In this document: one piece after another, positions 37,902 to 50,920 of the stretch
Numbering within the stretch: the stretch's first letter is position 1
How the letters are laid out: each line of letters begins with the position of its first letter
Assembly: GCA_029258375.1 (NCBI GenBank)
Contig: JARHZA010000001.1
Span: 124,001-188,000, forward strand
Direction of reading: 5' to 3'
Length of the DNA stretch: 64,000 nucleotides
Origin: Eubacterium sp.
GTDB lineage: Bacteria; Bacillota; Clostridia; Oscillospirales; Acutalibacteraceae
The notes under the pieces: model-generated
What the model saw: only the letters and a program-made list of their open reading frames with translations
What the model was told of the DNA's origin: nothing
Database searches by the model: none
Translations under genes and position numbers: made by a program

Positions 37902-38573
37902 TTATTTTTCAAATATTGTCAATACCCCGTGAGAGTCAATTGTTGCCAAAAAAATATTTTCAAGTTCTTTGTTTTGCTGGCGTATTCTGCGAACAAGTTC
38001 TTTTTTAGTTATATTTGCTTTTGGAAGTTTTTCTTCCATAATCTTTCCGTCCATAATAACATTATATATAAGCCCGTCACTAACTGGTGCAAAGTTAAAA
38101 TCTTTTGGGTTTAACTGTCTTTTTAATGGTGTTGGCATAAAACTAATTTTGCCTGTGTTTTCCATAATTGCGTAGTCAACATCTGAAATATTAAAATAAC
38201 CAGACTCCCTTGCAGACGACATTAAATCATCAAGTTCAATTCTTGCTTTTTTCAAATTTTTCTTATTTATTTTTCCCTTTTCAATAAGTATTATTGGACT
38301 GCCTGAAACAAATTTACGAAAAGAAATACTCTTTTGCGAAAGAATAGAAAAAACTATTTCAAAAATGGTATAAACTGCCATTGCCGTTATACCTTTCCAC
38401 CACTCTAAATCTATATTTGTAGACATTTCTGCTGCAATTGAACCAATTGTAATTGAAATAACATAATCAAAAAAAGATAGTTCGGATATTGCACGATAAC
38501 CCATTAGTTTTGAAAGTAAAAATAAAACTATAAAAGAAACTGAAGAAAGAATAATAATATTTAAAAATTCCAT
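37902..38573 (-). CDS. DUF421 (YetF-like) membrane protein
   Basis: LLSKLMGYRAISELSFFDYVISITIGSIAAEMSTN...GSPIILIEKGKINKKNLKKARIELDDLMSSARE; upstream ORF extension overlaps the FMN riboswitch so start placed at MEFLN. Confidence 0.85.
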   Translation of the reverse strand: MEFLNIIILSSVSFIVLFLLSKLMGYRAISELSFFDYVISITIGSIAAEMSTNIDLEWWKGITAMAVYTIFEIVFSILSQKSISFRKFVSGSPIILIEKGKINKKNLKKARIELDDLMSSARESGYFNISDVDYAIMENTGKISFMPTPLKRQLNPKDFNFAPVSDGLIYNVIMDGKIMEEKLPKANITKKELVRRIRQQNKELENIFLATIDSHGVLTIFEK

Positions 38574-38675
38574 TATATCACCCATATTATTATTGCCAAA
38601 ACTAAAAAATAAATTAAAAAACAAAATGTATATTGACAAAACATTTTCATCAAAATATAATGATATTACAAAATA

Positions 38676-38792
38676 ATTTTCAGGGCGGGGTGTAATTCCC
38701 CACTGGCAGTAAAGTCTGCGACCCGTTTTTAACAAAACGGCTGAATCGGTGCAACTCCGATACCAACGGTTAAAGTCCGGATGAGAGAAAAT
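38676..38792 (+). promoter_or_regulatory. FMN riboswitch (RFN element)
   Basis: CAGGGCGGGGTGTAATTCCCCACTGGCAGTAAAGTCTGCGACCCG...GGTGCAACTCCGATACCAACGGTTAAAGTCCGGATGAGAGAAA. Confidence 0.96.
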
Positions 38793-38815
38793 GCTAATAT
38801 TTAAAACATTTAACG

Positions 38816-38854
38816 CCCTAAGTAGAATTTATTTTACTTAGGGTTTCTCTTTTG
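38816..38854 (+). terminator. Riboswitch expression-platform terminator
   Basis: CCCTAAGTA/TACTTAGGG stem followed by TTTCTCTTTT between aptamer and ribU. Confidence 0.85.
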
Positions 38855-38872
38855 CCCAAAGAAGGAGAAAAA

Positions 38873-39469
38873 ATGAAACCACAAAATCAAAAAACAGTAA
38901 AAAAATTAACAACAGTAGCAATGCTAACAGCAGTTGCCGTTGCACTTCAGTACATAGAAGTGCCTATTCCACTAATGCCTTCATTTATTAAGCTTGATTT
39001 TTCAGATTTACCTGAACTAATAGCTTCATTTATGTTTGGCCCACTTGCAGGTGTTTTAGTTGCTTTTTTAAAAAATATTATTCACCTTGCAGTTAGCCAA
39101 AGTGGATTTATAGGCGAACTTTCTAACTTTATTATTGGTGCAGCTTTTGCACTTGTTGCCGGACTTATTTACAAAAAAATGCCAAATATTAAAGGTGCTT
39201 TAATTGCCGGTGTTGTTGCCGCTGCCATTTCAGGTATTATTTCTTTACCAGTTAATAATTATATAATTTATCCATTATATTATAGTGTTATGGGATTTCC
39301 AAAAGATGCAATACTTTCAATGTATCAAATAATTAGACCTTCTACAAAATCTATTGCAGAGGCACTTCTTGTATTTAATGTTCCATTTACTATTATTAAA
39401 AATCTTATTTCAGTAGTTGTTACACTTATGATTTTTAAACCTTTGGTAACAATAACTAAAAAGATTTAA
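38873..39469 (+). CDS. ribU: Riboflavin ECF transporter S component
   Basis: FIKLDFSDLPELIASFMFGPLAGVLVAFLKNIIHL motif plus upstream FMN riboswitch. Confidence 0.93.
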   Translation: MKPQNQKTVKKLTTVAMLTAVAVALQYIEVPIPLMPSFIKLDFSDLPELIASFMFGPLAGVLVAFLKNIIHLAVSQSGFIGELSNFIIGAAFALVAGLIYKKMPNIKGALIAGVVAAAISGIISLPVNNYIIYPLYYSVMGFPKDAILSMYQIIRPSTKSIAEALLVFNVPFTIIKNLISVVVTLMIFKPLVTITKKI

Positions 39470-39722
39470 TTATTTAAAATTAGCAAAACTAAACAACAAA
39501 AACAAAATTCGCTATTAAAGACATTGTTTTTAATGGCGATTTGTTTTTATCAAACAAAAATAATGTTATTTTAAAAAGTAAACAAAAAAGAAAGATAATT
39601 ATTGGCTTTTTTGTTATTAAAATTGTTGCTATTTTTTTGACAATATTGTATACTACTTTTGGCTGAAGAAATAAGAAGTTTTCTTTATTTTTTCAAAATT
39701 TTATTTGTTAGGAGATATAAAT

Positions 39723-40658
39723 ATGCCACTTGTAACTACAAAAGAAATGTTTAAAAAAGCATACGAAGGCGGATATGCTATTGGCGCATTCAATGTAAAC
39801 AATATGGAAATCGTTCAGGGTATCACTCGTGCTGCAAAGAAGCTTAACGCTCCTGTTATTCTTCAATGTTCAGCTGGTGCTCGTAAATATGCATCACACG
39901 ATTATCTTGTTGCTATGGTAAAGGCTGCAGCAGAAGAAACAGGTCTTCCAATCGCTCTTCACCTTGACCACGGCCCAGACTTCGAAACTTGTAAATCTTG
40001 CATCGACGGCGGATTCACTTCTGTTATGATCGACGGTTCATCTCTTCCATACGAAGAAAACGTTGCTCTTACAAAGAAAGTTGTTGAATACGCACACGCT
40101 CACGGCGTAGTAGTTGAAGGCGAACTTGGTACACTTGCTGGTGTAGAAGACGACGTTCAAGTTGATGCTGAAAACGCTTCATACACTCGTCCAGAAGAAG
40201 TTTACGATTTCGTAACTCGCACAGGCGTTGACTCACTTGCTATTGCTATCGGTACATCACACGGTGCATACAAGTTCAAACCAGGTCAAAAGCCACAACT
40301 TCGTTTCGATATTCTTAAAGAAGTTGAAGAAAAACTTCCTGGTTTCCCAATCGTTCTTCACGGTGCTTCATCAGTTAACCAAGACCACATCAAACTCATC
40401 AACCAATACGGTGGTGAAATGCCAGATGCTATCGGTATTCCAGAAGATATGCTTCGTGAAGCTGCATCAATGGCTGTTTGCAAAATCAATGTTGACTCAG
40501 ACATTCGTATTGCAATGACTGCTGCTCTTCGTCAGCACTTAACTGAAAACCCAACTCACTTTGACCCAAGACAATACCTCACTCCTGCTCGTGACCTCAT
40601 CGAAGAAGTTGTTGAACACAAGATTGACGTTGTATTCGGCTCAAAGGACAAGGCATAA
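39723..40658 (+). CDS. fba: Class II fructose-1,6-bisphosphate aldolase
   Basis: GAFNVNNMEIVQGI, LHLDHGPDFETC, VEGELGTLAGVEDDV, FPIVLHGASSV. Confidence 0.95.
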   Translation: MPLVTTKEMFKKAYEGGYAIGAFNVNNMEIVQGITRAAKKLNAPVILQCSAGARKYASHDYLVAMVKAAAEETGLPIALHLDHGPDFETCKSCIDGGFTSVMIDGSSLPYEENVALTKKVVEYAHAHGVVVEGELGTLAGVEDDVQVDAENASYTRPEEVYDFVTRTGVDSLAIAIGTSHGAYKFKPGQKPQLRFDILKEVEEKLPGFPIVLHGASSVNQDHIKLINQYGGEMPDAIGIPEDMLREAASMAVCKINVDSDIRIAMTAALRQHLTENPTHFDPRQYLTPARDLIEEVVEHKIDVVFGSKDKA

Positions 40659-40679
40659 TTTAAAAATATTGCAAAAATT

Positions 40680-40699
40680 CCCAGTCTTTTTAGACTGGG
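40680..40699. terminator. Intrinsic terminator
   Basis: CCCAGTCT/AGACTGGG plus T-run. Confidence 0.8.
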
Positions 40700-40841
40700 A
40701 TATTTTTTTATTTAATTGGTATAATTTTTAATAAATGAAAAAAATATATTAGATTAACAAATTTTTATTATTTTAAAAATATCCCCTTTGCAAATAATAT
40801 TATTGCACGAGAAGTGCAACTATATTAGGAGGATATTAAAA

Positions 40842-41036
40842 ATGAAAATGAACAAGAAAACAGCAAACATTATGAAAGGTGTTGGCGTTGCAATGGCAGT
40901 TGGTTCTGTTGTTGCCACCGCAACCTCAACCATGGGGCAAAACAGTTTTATGAACAAAAAGAAAGTAAAAAAAGCAGTAAACAAAGTAACCGATTTTGTA
41001 GACACAGTATCATCAACCGTTTCTTCAATAATGTAA
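40842..41036 (+). CDS. Small basic protein (about 64 aa), function unknown
   Basis: RBS AGGAGG at proper spacing; hydrophobic segment then KKKVKKAVNKV. Confidence 0.65.
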   Translation: MKMNKKTANIMKGVGVAMAVGSVVATATSTMGQNSFMNKKKVKKAVNKVTDFVDTVSSTVSSIM

Positions 41037-41066
41037 CTATTTATTTTAAAAAATTTTTGCAATAAA

Positions 41067-41092
41067 AAAGGACAGATTTAATCTCTGTCCTT
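41067..41092. terminator. Intrinsic terminator
   Basis: AAAGGACAGA/TCTGTCCTTT. Confidence 0.8.
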
Positions 41093-41113
41093 TTATTTTT
41101 ATTAACTTTTAAA

Positions 41114-41629
41114 TTAAAGATTTTCTCTTAACTCTTGTTCGTCAAACACAACTTCATCTTTTATCTTTTTAACTTTTTGCCCTTCAATCTTGCTTATATA
41201 ACTTTTAAATTCATAATCAAACGCTTTGCCTTCTGGGTAAATATCAAGAAGTGGTTCAAGAACAAATCTTCTTTCTTTAATTTTTGGATGAGGAATAATT
41301 AAATTCTTTGTTTTAATTTTTTCGTTTTCTGCTAAAAGTATATCAATATCAAGAATACGAGGTCCGTTTTTAATACCTCTTATTCTGCCAAAACCTGCCT
41401 CTATACCAAGGCTTAAACCAAGCATTTCATTAGGTTCAAGCAAACTATTAACAAAAAGAACACAATTATAAAAATTTTCTTGTCTTGCATATCCAACAGG
41501 TTCTGTTTCGTAAATACCGGAACACATTAAAACATCTGTGTAAGGCACAAGGTTAATTGCATTTATGCACCTTTCGATATTTTCCATTCTATTACCTATA
41601 TTAGTACCAATTCCAAGAATATAATTCAT
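41114..41629 (-). CDS. folK: 2-amino-4-hydroxy-6-hydroxymethyldihydropteridine diphosphokinase
   Basis: LGIGTNIGNRMENIERCI, YETEPVGYARQENFYNCV, GPRILDIDILL, IPHPKIKERRFVLEPL. Confidence 0.93.
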   Translation of the reverse strand: MNYILGIGTNIGNRMENIERCINAINLVPYTDVLMCSGIYETEPVGYARQENFYNCVLFVNSLLEPNEMLGLSLGIEAGFGRIRGIKNGPRILDIDILLAENEKIKTKNLIIPHPKIKERRFVLEPLLDIYPEGKAFDYEFKSYISKIEGQKVKKIKDEVVFDEQELRENL

Positions 41630-41649
41630 TATTTCTCCCTATTAAAATT

Positions 41650-41973
41650 TTATCTATTGTTTACTACAACTGCTGTGCCAGACACACTAACCATAAGCAT
41701 ACCTGCGCTACCAAATGTTTCGTAGTCAATATCAACACCAACAACTGCGTTTGCACCCATTTTTGCTGCTCTTTCTTCCATTTCTCTCATAGCGGCAAGT
41801 CTTGCAGATTCAAGTTCTTCTTCATAACCTGCAGAGCGACCACCAAAGATATTTCTAAAAGAAGCGCCAATATCTCTTACAAAATCAATGCCTGCAATAA
41901 CTTCTCCTGTAACTATACCCTTGTATTCAACTATTACGCCATTTTGAAGGGTTGGGGTTGTAACACAAATCAT
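41650..41973 (-). CDS. YbjQ-family (DUF74) protein
   Basis: [36 protein letters not shown]...[17 protein letters not shown]. Confidence 0.92.
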   Translation of the reverse strand: MICVTTPTLQNGVIVEYKGIVTGEVIAGIDFVRDIGASFRNIFGGRSAGYEEELESARLAAMREMEERAAKMGANAVVGVDIDYETFGSAGMLMVSVSGTAVVVNNR

Positions 41974-42177
41974 AACGTATTCTCCTTAAATTTATTTTAA
42001 AGCACTTGATATGTGCATTAAAAATTAAAATAATTATTTAAAACTGAAGTTCAAAATGCAAATTACGGTTTTTAAAGCCGTTTTTAAGACAATTTGCTTC
42101 ATTTCGTGTTGTATTACGCCTATTAAACTAATTTTTTATTTATGCCTTTTTTAAATGGCTTATTTCGCAAATTAAAT

Positions 42178-43095
42178 TTACTTTGTAAAATAACCTTTTA
42201 TTTCTGAAACACTTGAAGATACTAAACTATCGCCTTCATACTGAGAATTAACACTGTAAACATTTACGCCAGTAGTGTCACTTGAAAGAACTTTTATGCC
42301 GTTTAAATTTTCTGTAAAGTTCTTTACAGAAATGTTTGTTTTTGAGCACTCAATAAATGTGCTAAACAATTTTTCTTTTTTCTCATAATTTCCTGAATTT
42401 AATTGTTGCGACAAAGTGGATAACAAAATTTCATTAACAGCTTCATAATTTTGCTCTTTATCAACATAATAACGCATTAACTTTGTTGCCATATCCCCAT
42501 CTAAATTTTGTTCGCCTGCTTTAACTTTAATATTAAAGCCATAAAAAGAAGTGTCTTTATATTTAACATCGTTTAAAACATTATATTTCACTCTGCCCAT
42601 TGCATCAAACATTTTTCTAAAATCATCTAAATTTTGGTCTATATAATAATCAACACTTATTCCAATATTTTGGTTAATTGTGTTCATTACATTGCCAGCA
42701 CCACCAGCTTTATAAACATCTGCAAGTTTTTTGCCACCCATAACAGTGTTGCTATTAAGTGTGCACGCTTTATAAGAAATTGTATCAAGATCTACTTGAA
42801 TAATTGATGCAAAATACATTTCGCCTGTATCAACATTACTAAGAACAAAAAGAAAATTATTTTTACCACTTACTTCTGGCAATTCTTCAAGATTTTCTAT
42901 TTTTTCATTTTTTAAATTTTCTGGTTTAAAAAATTTTTCTGCTGAAAAATCATATTTAATGCCAATTATAAGCATAAAAACAGCAGTAAAAGCAATAATG
43001 CAAGTTAATGCAATTAAAAGTGCTTTTTGCTCTAAATCAGATTTGAATTTTGTTTGAGGAATATAAATATCCCCTCTATTTTTAAAAATTTTCAT
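42178..43095 (-). CDS. Divergent LytR-CpsA-Psr-like protein
   Basis: N-terminal TM and LCP-like fold segments (NTVMGGKKLADVYKAGGAGNVMNTINQNIGISVDYYIDQN). Confidence 0.65.
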   Translation of the reverse strand: MKIFKNRGDIYIPQTKFKSDLEQKALLIALTCIIAFTAVFMLIIGIKYDFSAEKFFKPENLKNEKIENLEELPEVSGKNNFLFVLSNVDTGEMYFASIIQVDLDTISYKACTLNSNTVMGGKKLADVYKAGGAGNVMNTINQNIGISVDYYIDQNLDDFRKMFDAMGRVKYNVLNDVKYKDTSFYGFNIKVKAGEQNLDGDMATKLMRYYVDKEQNYEAVNEILLSTLSQQLNSGNYEKKEKLFSTFIECSKTNISVKNFTENLNGIKVLSSDTTGVNVYSVNSQYEGDSLVSSSVSEIKGYFTK

Positions 43096-43289
43096 AACTT
43101 ACCTTTTATCAAAATATTATATTCAAAAACTATTTTATAGTTATATTTTTTCAAGAATTTTATTATTAAATTAAAACTATAATCTTTTTCGTTTTTATTA
43201 TACATTTTGAAATGATATAAAGCAAGAAAAAGGATAATAAAAAATAGCACCATAAAATTTATAATCAATGCAAAAAATATACATTATTT

Positions 43290-43440
43290 ATGAATAATAG
43301 ACATTAAATATTTTATATAAATCTATACATAGTTCTATAATATATACTTAACTATAATATATCTATATATTTTATATATATTATAATACTTAATACTATT
43401 TAAGTATTGAATATATTACAAAAAACTGCTATAATAATTT
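43290..43440. other. Extremely AT-rich region upstream of dnaA (candidate DNA-unwinding region)
   Basis: Long TATA-type runs directly upstream of dnaA. Confidence 0.5.
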
Positions 43441-43509
43441 CATATTGGAATTTTACACACTTTAGTATGTATTTATTAAAAATTTGAGAAAAGGAGAAGA
43501 TATTTTTTT

Positions 43510-44871
43510 ATGGAAACATATAACGAAATATGGCAAGCCGTTCTTGAATATTGCAAAATGCAGATTCCCGAAAAACTATCTGAAACAGGTTACAACCTGT
43601 GGGTTTCTACCATAGAGTTTACTGGTTTTGAAAATGACAAGATTTACTTAAATGTTGCTAACGAAATGAAAAAAAGAATCGTTACTTCACAGTACAGTAG
43701 CCTTATATCAGAAGCATTTGAAGCAATAATGGGCTTTAAAATAGATATCGAGTACACTTGTAGTTCAGAAATGTTTAAACCAAGAATCGTAGAAGAAGTA
43801 ACTGAACCACAAATAGTTGATATTGCATCTAAAGATTTGTTCACTTTTGATACCTTTATTGAAGGACCATCAAACAAATTCGCATACCGTGCAGCGAAAG
43901 CAGTTGCTGAAGATCCGGGCGGACAAATCAAAAAAGATAATGCATACAGCAACTATAACCCATTATTCATTTATGGTAAATCAGGTCTTGGTAAAACTCA
44001 TATCCTTAACGCTATTTGTTGTGAAATTCGCAAGAATTTCCCTGAAATGCAAATTCTTTACGTTAGAGCAGAAGATTTTGCAAACGAATTTATCAATGCA
44101 CTTGGTAAAAAAACTGTAGACGAATTCCACGAAAAATTTAGAAATATAGATGTTTTACTTATAGACGATATTCAGTTTATTGGTGGTAAAGAAAGAACAG
44201 AAGAAGAATTCTTCCACACATTTAATTCACTTGTAGAAAACGGAAAGCAAGTTGTTTTAACTTCAGATAGACCACCTAAAGAAATTCAAAGTCTTACAAA
44301 CAGACTTTGTTCTCGTTTTGAAAACGGTCTTCTTGCAGATATTCAGTCTCCTGAATACGAAACAAGATGTGCAATTATCAAAAGAAAAGCAGAACTTCTT
44401 CATTTTGAAATTTCTGATTCTGTTGTTGATTACATTGCAGAAAAAATTAAATCAAACATTCGTCAGCTTGAAGGTATAACTAAAAAGCTTCACGCAATGA
44501 GCCAAATTAGTGGACAAGCACCTTCAATTGCTCTTGCTCAAAAAGTTATTAAAGACGTTGTTAGTGATACAAAGCCACTTCCAATTACAATTCAGCAAAT
44601 TGTTGAAGAAGTAAGCAGAACAGAAGGCATTACAGTTGAAGATATTTTTGGCAAAAAGCAAAAAGCTAATGTTACTCACGCAAGAAAAATGGCAATGTAC
44701 ATTATTCGTGAAGTAACAAATATTAGTTATGAAATGATTGGAGAAAAATTTAATAAACATCACTCAACAGTTATGTACAACATTCAACAAATTAGTGATG
44801 AACTTGAAAGAGATTCAAAAACAGCAAGAAAAGTTAATGATATTATAAGCAATATTAAAGACGCTCAATAA
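43510..44871 (+). CDS. dnaA: Chromosomal replication initiator protein DnaA
   Basis: YGKSGLGKTHILNAI, LLIDDIQFIGGKERTEEEFFHTFNSL, GEKFNKHHSTVMYNI. Confidence 0.97.
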   Translation: METYNEIWQAVLEYCKMQIPEKLSETGYNLWVSTIEFTGFENDKIYLNVANEMKKRIVTSQYSSLISEAFEAIMGFKIDIEYTCSSEMFKPRIVEEVTEPQIVDIASKDLFTFDTFIEGPSNKFAYRAAKAVAEDPGGQIKKDNAYSNYNPLFIYGKSGLGKTHILNAICCEIRKNFPEMQILYVRAEDFANEFINALGKKTVDEFHEKFRNIDVLLIDDIQFIGGKERTEEEFFHTFNSLVENGKQVVLTSDRPPKEIQSLTNRLCSRFENGLLADIQSPEYETRCAIIKRKAELLHFEISDSVVDYIAEKIKSNIRQLEGITKKLHAMSQISGQAPSIALAQKVIKDVVSDTKPLPITIQQIVEEVSRTEGITVEDIFGKKQKANVTHARKMAMYIIREVTNISYEMIGEKFNKHHSTVMYNIQQISDELERDSKTARKVNDIISNIKDAQ

Positions 44872-44913
44872 AGATTTTTAAGTGTGTTTTTAATTTTTTT
44901 TGCAATAAAAATA

Positions 44914-45077
44914 TTCCACACTTTTTTCCTTTTCCACAATGAAATTTTCAACACCCATTGTGGAAAGTTAAAATCTTTAACAATGTGCACAATTTTTCAA
45001 CAAAAATTTCACACAACAAAAAGTTTTAGAATTTGGCTTGAAAATTAAGAAAAATAAAGTTTTCAACAAATTCCACA
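44914..45077. promoter_or_regulatory. Candidate DnaA-binding cluster in dnaA-dnaN intergenic region
   Basis: TTCCACA at 44914, 44932, 45071 (+) and TGTGGAA at 44959 (-). Confidence 0.5.
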
Positions 45078-45134
45078 TCCTATATTAAGACTACTACAAT
45101 TATACAATATTGATTTGATATGGAGGTAAAATTT

Positions 45135-46247
45135 ATGAAATTCACTTGCAACACAAAAAATTTAAGTGAAGCTTGTAATAATGTTATTAGAGCCGTAAGT
45201 GCTAAAGTAACAATTCCAACTATTGAAGGCATTTTAATGGAATGTGGTTCAAACACATTAAGCCTTACTGGTTATGATTTTGAATTTGGTATTAACACCA
45301 CTTTACAAGCTAAAGTTGTTGAACCTGGTGCAATCGTTATAAATGCAAAAATAATTTGCGATATTATTCGTAAATTATCAGCAGAAAATGTTACTTTTGA
45401 AACTAATGGAACAAATATTACTGTTTCTGCTGGTGCTACACAATATAATATTACCGGTATTGATGCAGACGATTATCCAGAACTTCCAAGTGTTTCTGGT
45501 GGATACCCTTTATTTATCAATCAATCTGTTTTACACCAAATGGTAAACCAAACACTGTTTGCTGTTGCAGAAAACGAAAGTTCTAAACCAGTTCACACAG
45601 GTTTAAAGTTTGAAATGACTCTTAATCAACTTCGTCTTATTGGTGTAGATGGTTACAGACTTGCTATAAGAACTGAAACTATTAAGTATGATGGCGAAGA
45701 TGTTACATTTATTGTTCCTAAAAAAACTATAAGAGAACTTATTAAACTTATTGGTGCAGATTCAGATAAAGATATTTCTATTAGCATTGGCAAACGCCAT
45801 ATTGTTTTTGAAGTAGAAAATTATAGTATTATTAGCCGTCTTCTTGATGGAGATTTTCTTGATTACAATGCAGCAATTCCAAAAACAGCTGCAACAACAG
45901 TTCTTGTAAACACTAATGATGCAGTTTCTTGTATTGAAAGAACTATTCCAGTTATTGAAAATAATGCAAAAAACCCAATTAGATGTTTATTTGATAATGA
46001 TGAAATTAGAGTTTCTACTGTTTCAGCACTTGGTAGAGTTGTAGATTACACACACGCAAACGTTAGTGGTGACAGAGTTGAAATTGGTTTTAACTCAAAA
46101 TATGTTCTTGATGCACTTAATGCAGCAGACACTGACCAAGTTAGAATAGAACTTAACGGACCAGTTAGCCCAGTTAAGATTTTACCAGTTAATGACGAAA
46201 GCTATTTGTTCCTTGTATTACCAATGAGATTAAAGAACGAGATGTAA
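45135..46247 (+). CDS. dnaN: DNA polymerase III beta sliding clamp
   Basis: Three-domain clamp sequence ending VLPMRL; adjacent to dnaA. Confidence 0.95.
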   Translation: MKFTCNTKNLSEACNNVIRAVSAKVTIPTIEGILMECGSNTLSLTGYDFEFGINTTLQAKVVEPGAIVINAKIICDIIRKLSAENVTFETNGTNITVSAGATQYNITGIDADDYPELPSVSGGYPLFINQSVLHQMVNQTLFAVAENESSKPVHTGLKFEMTLNQLRLIGVDGYRLAIRTETIKYDGEDVTFIVPKKTIRELIKLIGADSDKDISISIGKRHIVFEVENYSIISRLLDGDFLDYNAAIPKTAATTVLVNTNDAVSCIERTIPVIENNAKNPIRCLFDNDEIRVSTVSALGRVVDYTHANVSGDRVEIGFNSKYVLDALNAADTDQVRIELNGPVSPVKILPVNDESYLFLVLPMRLKNEM

Positions 46248-46251
46248 TTAT

Positions 46252-46500
46252 ATGAAACTTAAATTAAAAGTTGCCGAAAGGCACAAAGAAATTATAGAAA
46301 TAAATACAGAATTCATAAAACTTGATAGTTTACTTAAATTTGCTGGCGCTGCTGAAACAGGCAGTGTTGCAAAAATGTTTATTCAAGACGGAAAAATTAA
46401 AGTAAATGGCGAAGTTTGCACTGCTCGTGGTAAAAAAATTAAAGACGGCGATGTAGTATCATTTATGAATATTGATTACAAAATTGTAAAAAAAGACTAA
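46252..46500 (+). CDS. rlbA: S4-domain protein YaaA/RlbA
   Basis: [47 protein letters not shown]. Confidence 0.9.
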   Translation: MKLKLKVAERHKEIIEINTEFIKLDSLLKFAGAAETGSVAKMFIQDGKIKVNGEVCTARGKKIKDGDVVSFMNIDYKIVKKD

Positions 46501-46555
46501 TAACTAAAATTTGTAGTTATTAAAACACCTAATTTAAGAACTAAAACAGAAAAAT

Positions 46556-47650
46556 ATGAAAATAAACCATATTGAAATAGAAAATTACCGTAATATTGAA
46601 AATTTATCCCTTGATTTTGAAGACGTAAATATAATTTACGGCGAAAATGCCCAGGGAAAAACTAATATTGTTGAGGCTATTTATCTTTTTACAGGTGCAA
46701 AATCTTTTCGTGGTGTAAGAGATAAAGAACTTATAAGATTTGGAGAAGAATTTTCTAAGTTAAAAATTGATTTTTCTAATAAAAACAGAGAACAAAATGC
46801 AGAACTTTTAATTAAAGGACGCAGAAATGCAACTTTAAACGGAGTAAAAAAGAAATCTGCTTCTGCACTTGGCAATGAATTAAAGGCTGTTATCTTTAGT
46901 CCAGTTTATCTTTCTATGATTAAAGACGGCCCAGCCGAAAGAAGAAAATTTATTGATAGTGCACTTTGCCAATTAAAATCAAATTACAGAACAGTTTTAA
47001 AAGAATACAACAGATGTCTTACTCAAAGAAATATGCTTTTAAAAGATATTCCAAATAATCCATCTTTAAAAGATATGCTTTATATTTGGGATAAAAACTA
47101 TGCAAAAGCAGGCGCAAAAATTATTTATCAAAGAAGAAAATATATTGAAGCGCTTTTACCTTATGCAAAAGATATTTACAGTGGTCTTTCAAGTGGAAAA
47201 GAAGAAATTGACCTTGTTTTAAAGGGTGATTTTGATTATGAAAACCTTGAAACAGACCAAATTGAAAAAAAACTGATGATTAGCTTAGAAAATAATCGTT
47301 CTCAAGATATAATTAACAGAATTACTACTATTGGGCCTCACAGAGATGATTTAGAAATTTTAATAAACGGTAAATCTGCACGAAATTTTGGCAGCCAAGG
47401 TCAACAAAGAAGTTCTGTTTTAGCACTTAAACTTGCAGAGGCAAGTTTGCTTCGTGATATGACAGATGAAGAACCAATTGCTTTGTTAGATGATGTTATG
47501 AGTGAACTTGACGAAAGCAGGCAAGATTATATTTTAAATCACATTAAAGATTGGCAGGTTTTTATAACCTGTTGCGATGCAAATACTGTTTTAAGACTTA
47601 AAAAAGGTAAAACTTTTCATATAAAAAACGGAAAAGTATTGGGTGATTAA
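46556..47650 (+). CDS. recF: DNA replication/repair protein RecF
   Basis: IYGENAQGKTNIVEAIYLF, GSQGQQRSSVLALKLAE, LLDDVMSELD. Confidence 0.95.
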   Translation: MKINHIEIENYRNIENLSLDFEDVNIIYGENAQGKTNIVEAIYLFTGAKSFRGVRDKELIRFGEEFSKLKIDFSNKNREQNAELLIKGRRNATLNGVKKKSASALGNELKAVIFSPVYLSMIKDGPAERRKFIDSALCQLKSNYRTVLKEYNRCLTQRNMLLKDIPNNPSLKDMLYIWDKNYAKAGAKIIYQRRKYIEALLPYAKDIYSGLSSGKEEIDLVLKGDFDYENLETDQIEKKLMISLENNRSQDIINRITTIGPHRDDLEILINGKSARNFGSQGQQRSSVLALKLAEASLLRDMTDEEPIALLDDVMSELDESRQDYILNHIKDWQVFITCCDANTVLRLKKGKTFHIKNGKVLGD

Positions 47651-49863
<2,213 letters not shown>

Positions 49864-49881
49864 TTTTGGAGATTTACATTT

Positions 49882-50385
49882 ATGAATAAAATAACTTTTA
49901 AAATGAATGCCGATGATTATTATATTGGGCAGAAATTTAAAAACAAAAAAGTTGGTGCTTCAAATATTGTTTTTGATATAATCTGTATTTTAGCGGCAGT
50001 TGCGATAATTGTTATAAATGCTGTTGTTTTAAAATCTATTTTTAATTATGTTTTAGCTGTTTTAATTGTTCTTCTTCCATTTTATCGCAGACAGATAGAC
50101 AAAAAAGGTACAAAAAATATTTTTAATAATTCTTTTGTTTTAAATGGCGAACAAACTTTGTTTGTTGATGATAAAGGAATTCAAATTATTAACGGATTTG
50201 AAAAAATCTTTTGCCCTTATGGAACAATTTTAGGCATTAAAGAAACAGATGACTTGCTAATTATTTTGCCAGTTATTAAAAAAAGCGTTTTTGTTATAAA
50301 TAAAAATGAATATAAATGTGATGAACTTGACGAAATAATTAAAATTTTAAAAGAACACGAAAAAGTTGAGGTGGCAAAAAAATGA
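49882..50385 (+). CDS. YcxB-like membrane protein 1
   Basis: Two TM helices then GIQIINGFEKIFCPYGTILGIKETDDLLIIL. Confidence 0.7.
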   Translation: MNKITFKMNADDYYIGQKFKNKKVGASNIVFDIICILAAVAIIVINAVVLKSIFNYVLAVLIVLLPFYRRQIDKKGTKNIFNNSFVLNGEQTLFVDDKGIQIINGFEKIFCPYGTILGIKETDDLLIILPVIKKSVFVINKNEYKCDELDEIIKILKEHEKVEVAKK

Positions 50386-50909
50386 TTACTAAGTTTTCAT
50401 ATACCCCAACTATTGAGGATTTTACAGATTACCAAAAATTTAGATTAAAACAGGCAAAAATTTTAAATATTTATTATTTTATTTTTGCTTTTATGTTTGC
50501 AGGCGCAGTTTATTTTGCAATGACAAGTAAAGATTTTACTTATTTAATTAGCACTTCTGTTTTAGCTGTTGGATTTTTAGTAGTGTATTTTTACGACAGA
50601 AATATTAAATTAAAAAGACAGGCTATGAAATATCAAAAAATTGATGATTCATATTTAGCAGAAAGTGAATTTGTTTTAAATCACAACGCAATTGAAATAA
50701 ACACTGTTCCAAAAGAAGGCAAACCAGTTGTAAATTCAATTTACCCATTTTCTGTAATTGTTGCAATTTTTGAAACAGATAAGGCATTTTATTTAGTTTT
50801 TCCTGGTGGAGAAGTTAGATTTGTGCCAAAAAGAGATGTTAGCGAAGAAAATTTAAAATTAGTTTCAGACACATTAAAGAAAATACCGAACTATAAGTTC
50901 GTTAAGTAG
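50382..50909 (+). CDS. YcxB-like membrane protein 2
   Basis: Same layout; ATGA overlap with previous gene. Confidence 0.7.
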   Translation: MITKFSYTPTIEDFTDYQKFRLKQAKILNIYYFIFAFMFAGAVYFAMTSKDFTYLISTSVLAVGFLVVYFYDRNIKLKRQAMKYQKIDDSYLAESEFVLNHNAIEINTVPKEGKPVVNSIYPFSVIVAIFETDKAFYLVFPGGEVRFVPKRDVSEENLKLVSDTLKKIPNYKFVK

Positions 50910-50920
50910 GAGATGCTGTA

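Noticed and set aside
37902-38735. Full-length 277-aa reading of the DUF421 ORF
   Set aside because: Its first ~54 codons run antisense through the FMN riboswitch; the real start is the internal MEFLN or MGDIMEF
43644-43952. Minus-strand 102-aa ORF and plus-strand 100-aa ORF inside dnaA
   Set aside because: Shadow frames of dnaA
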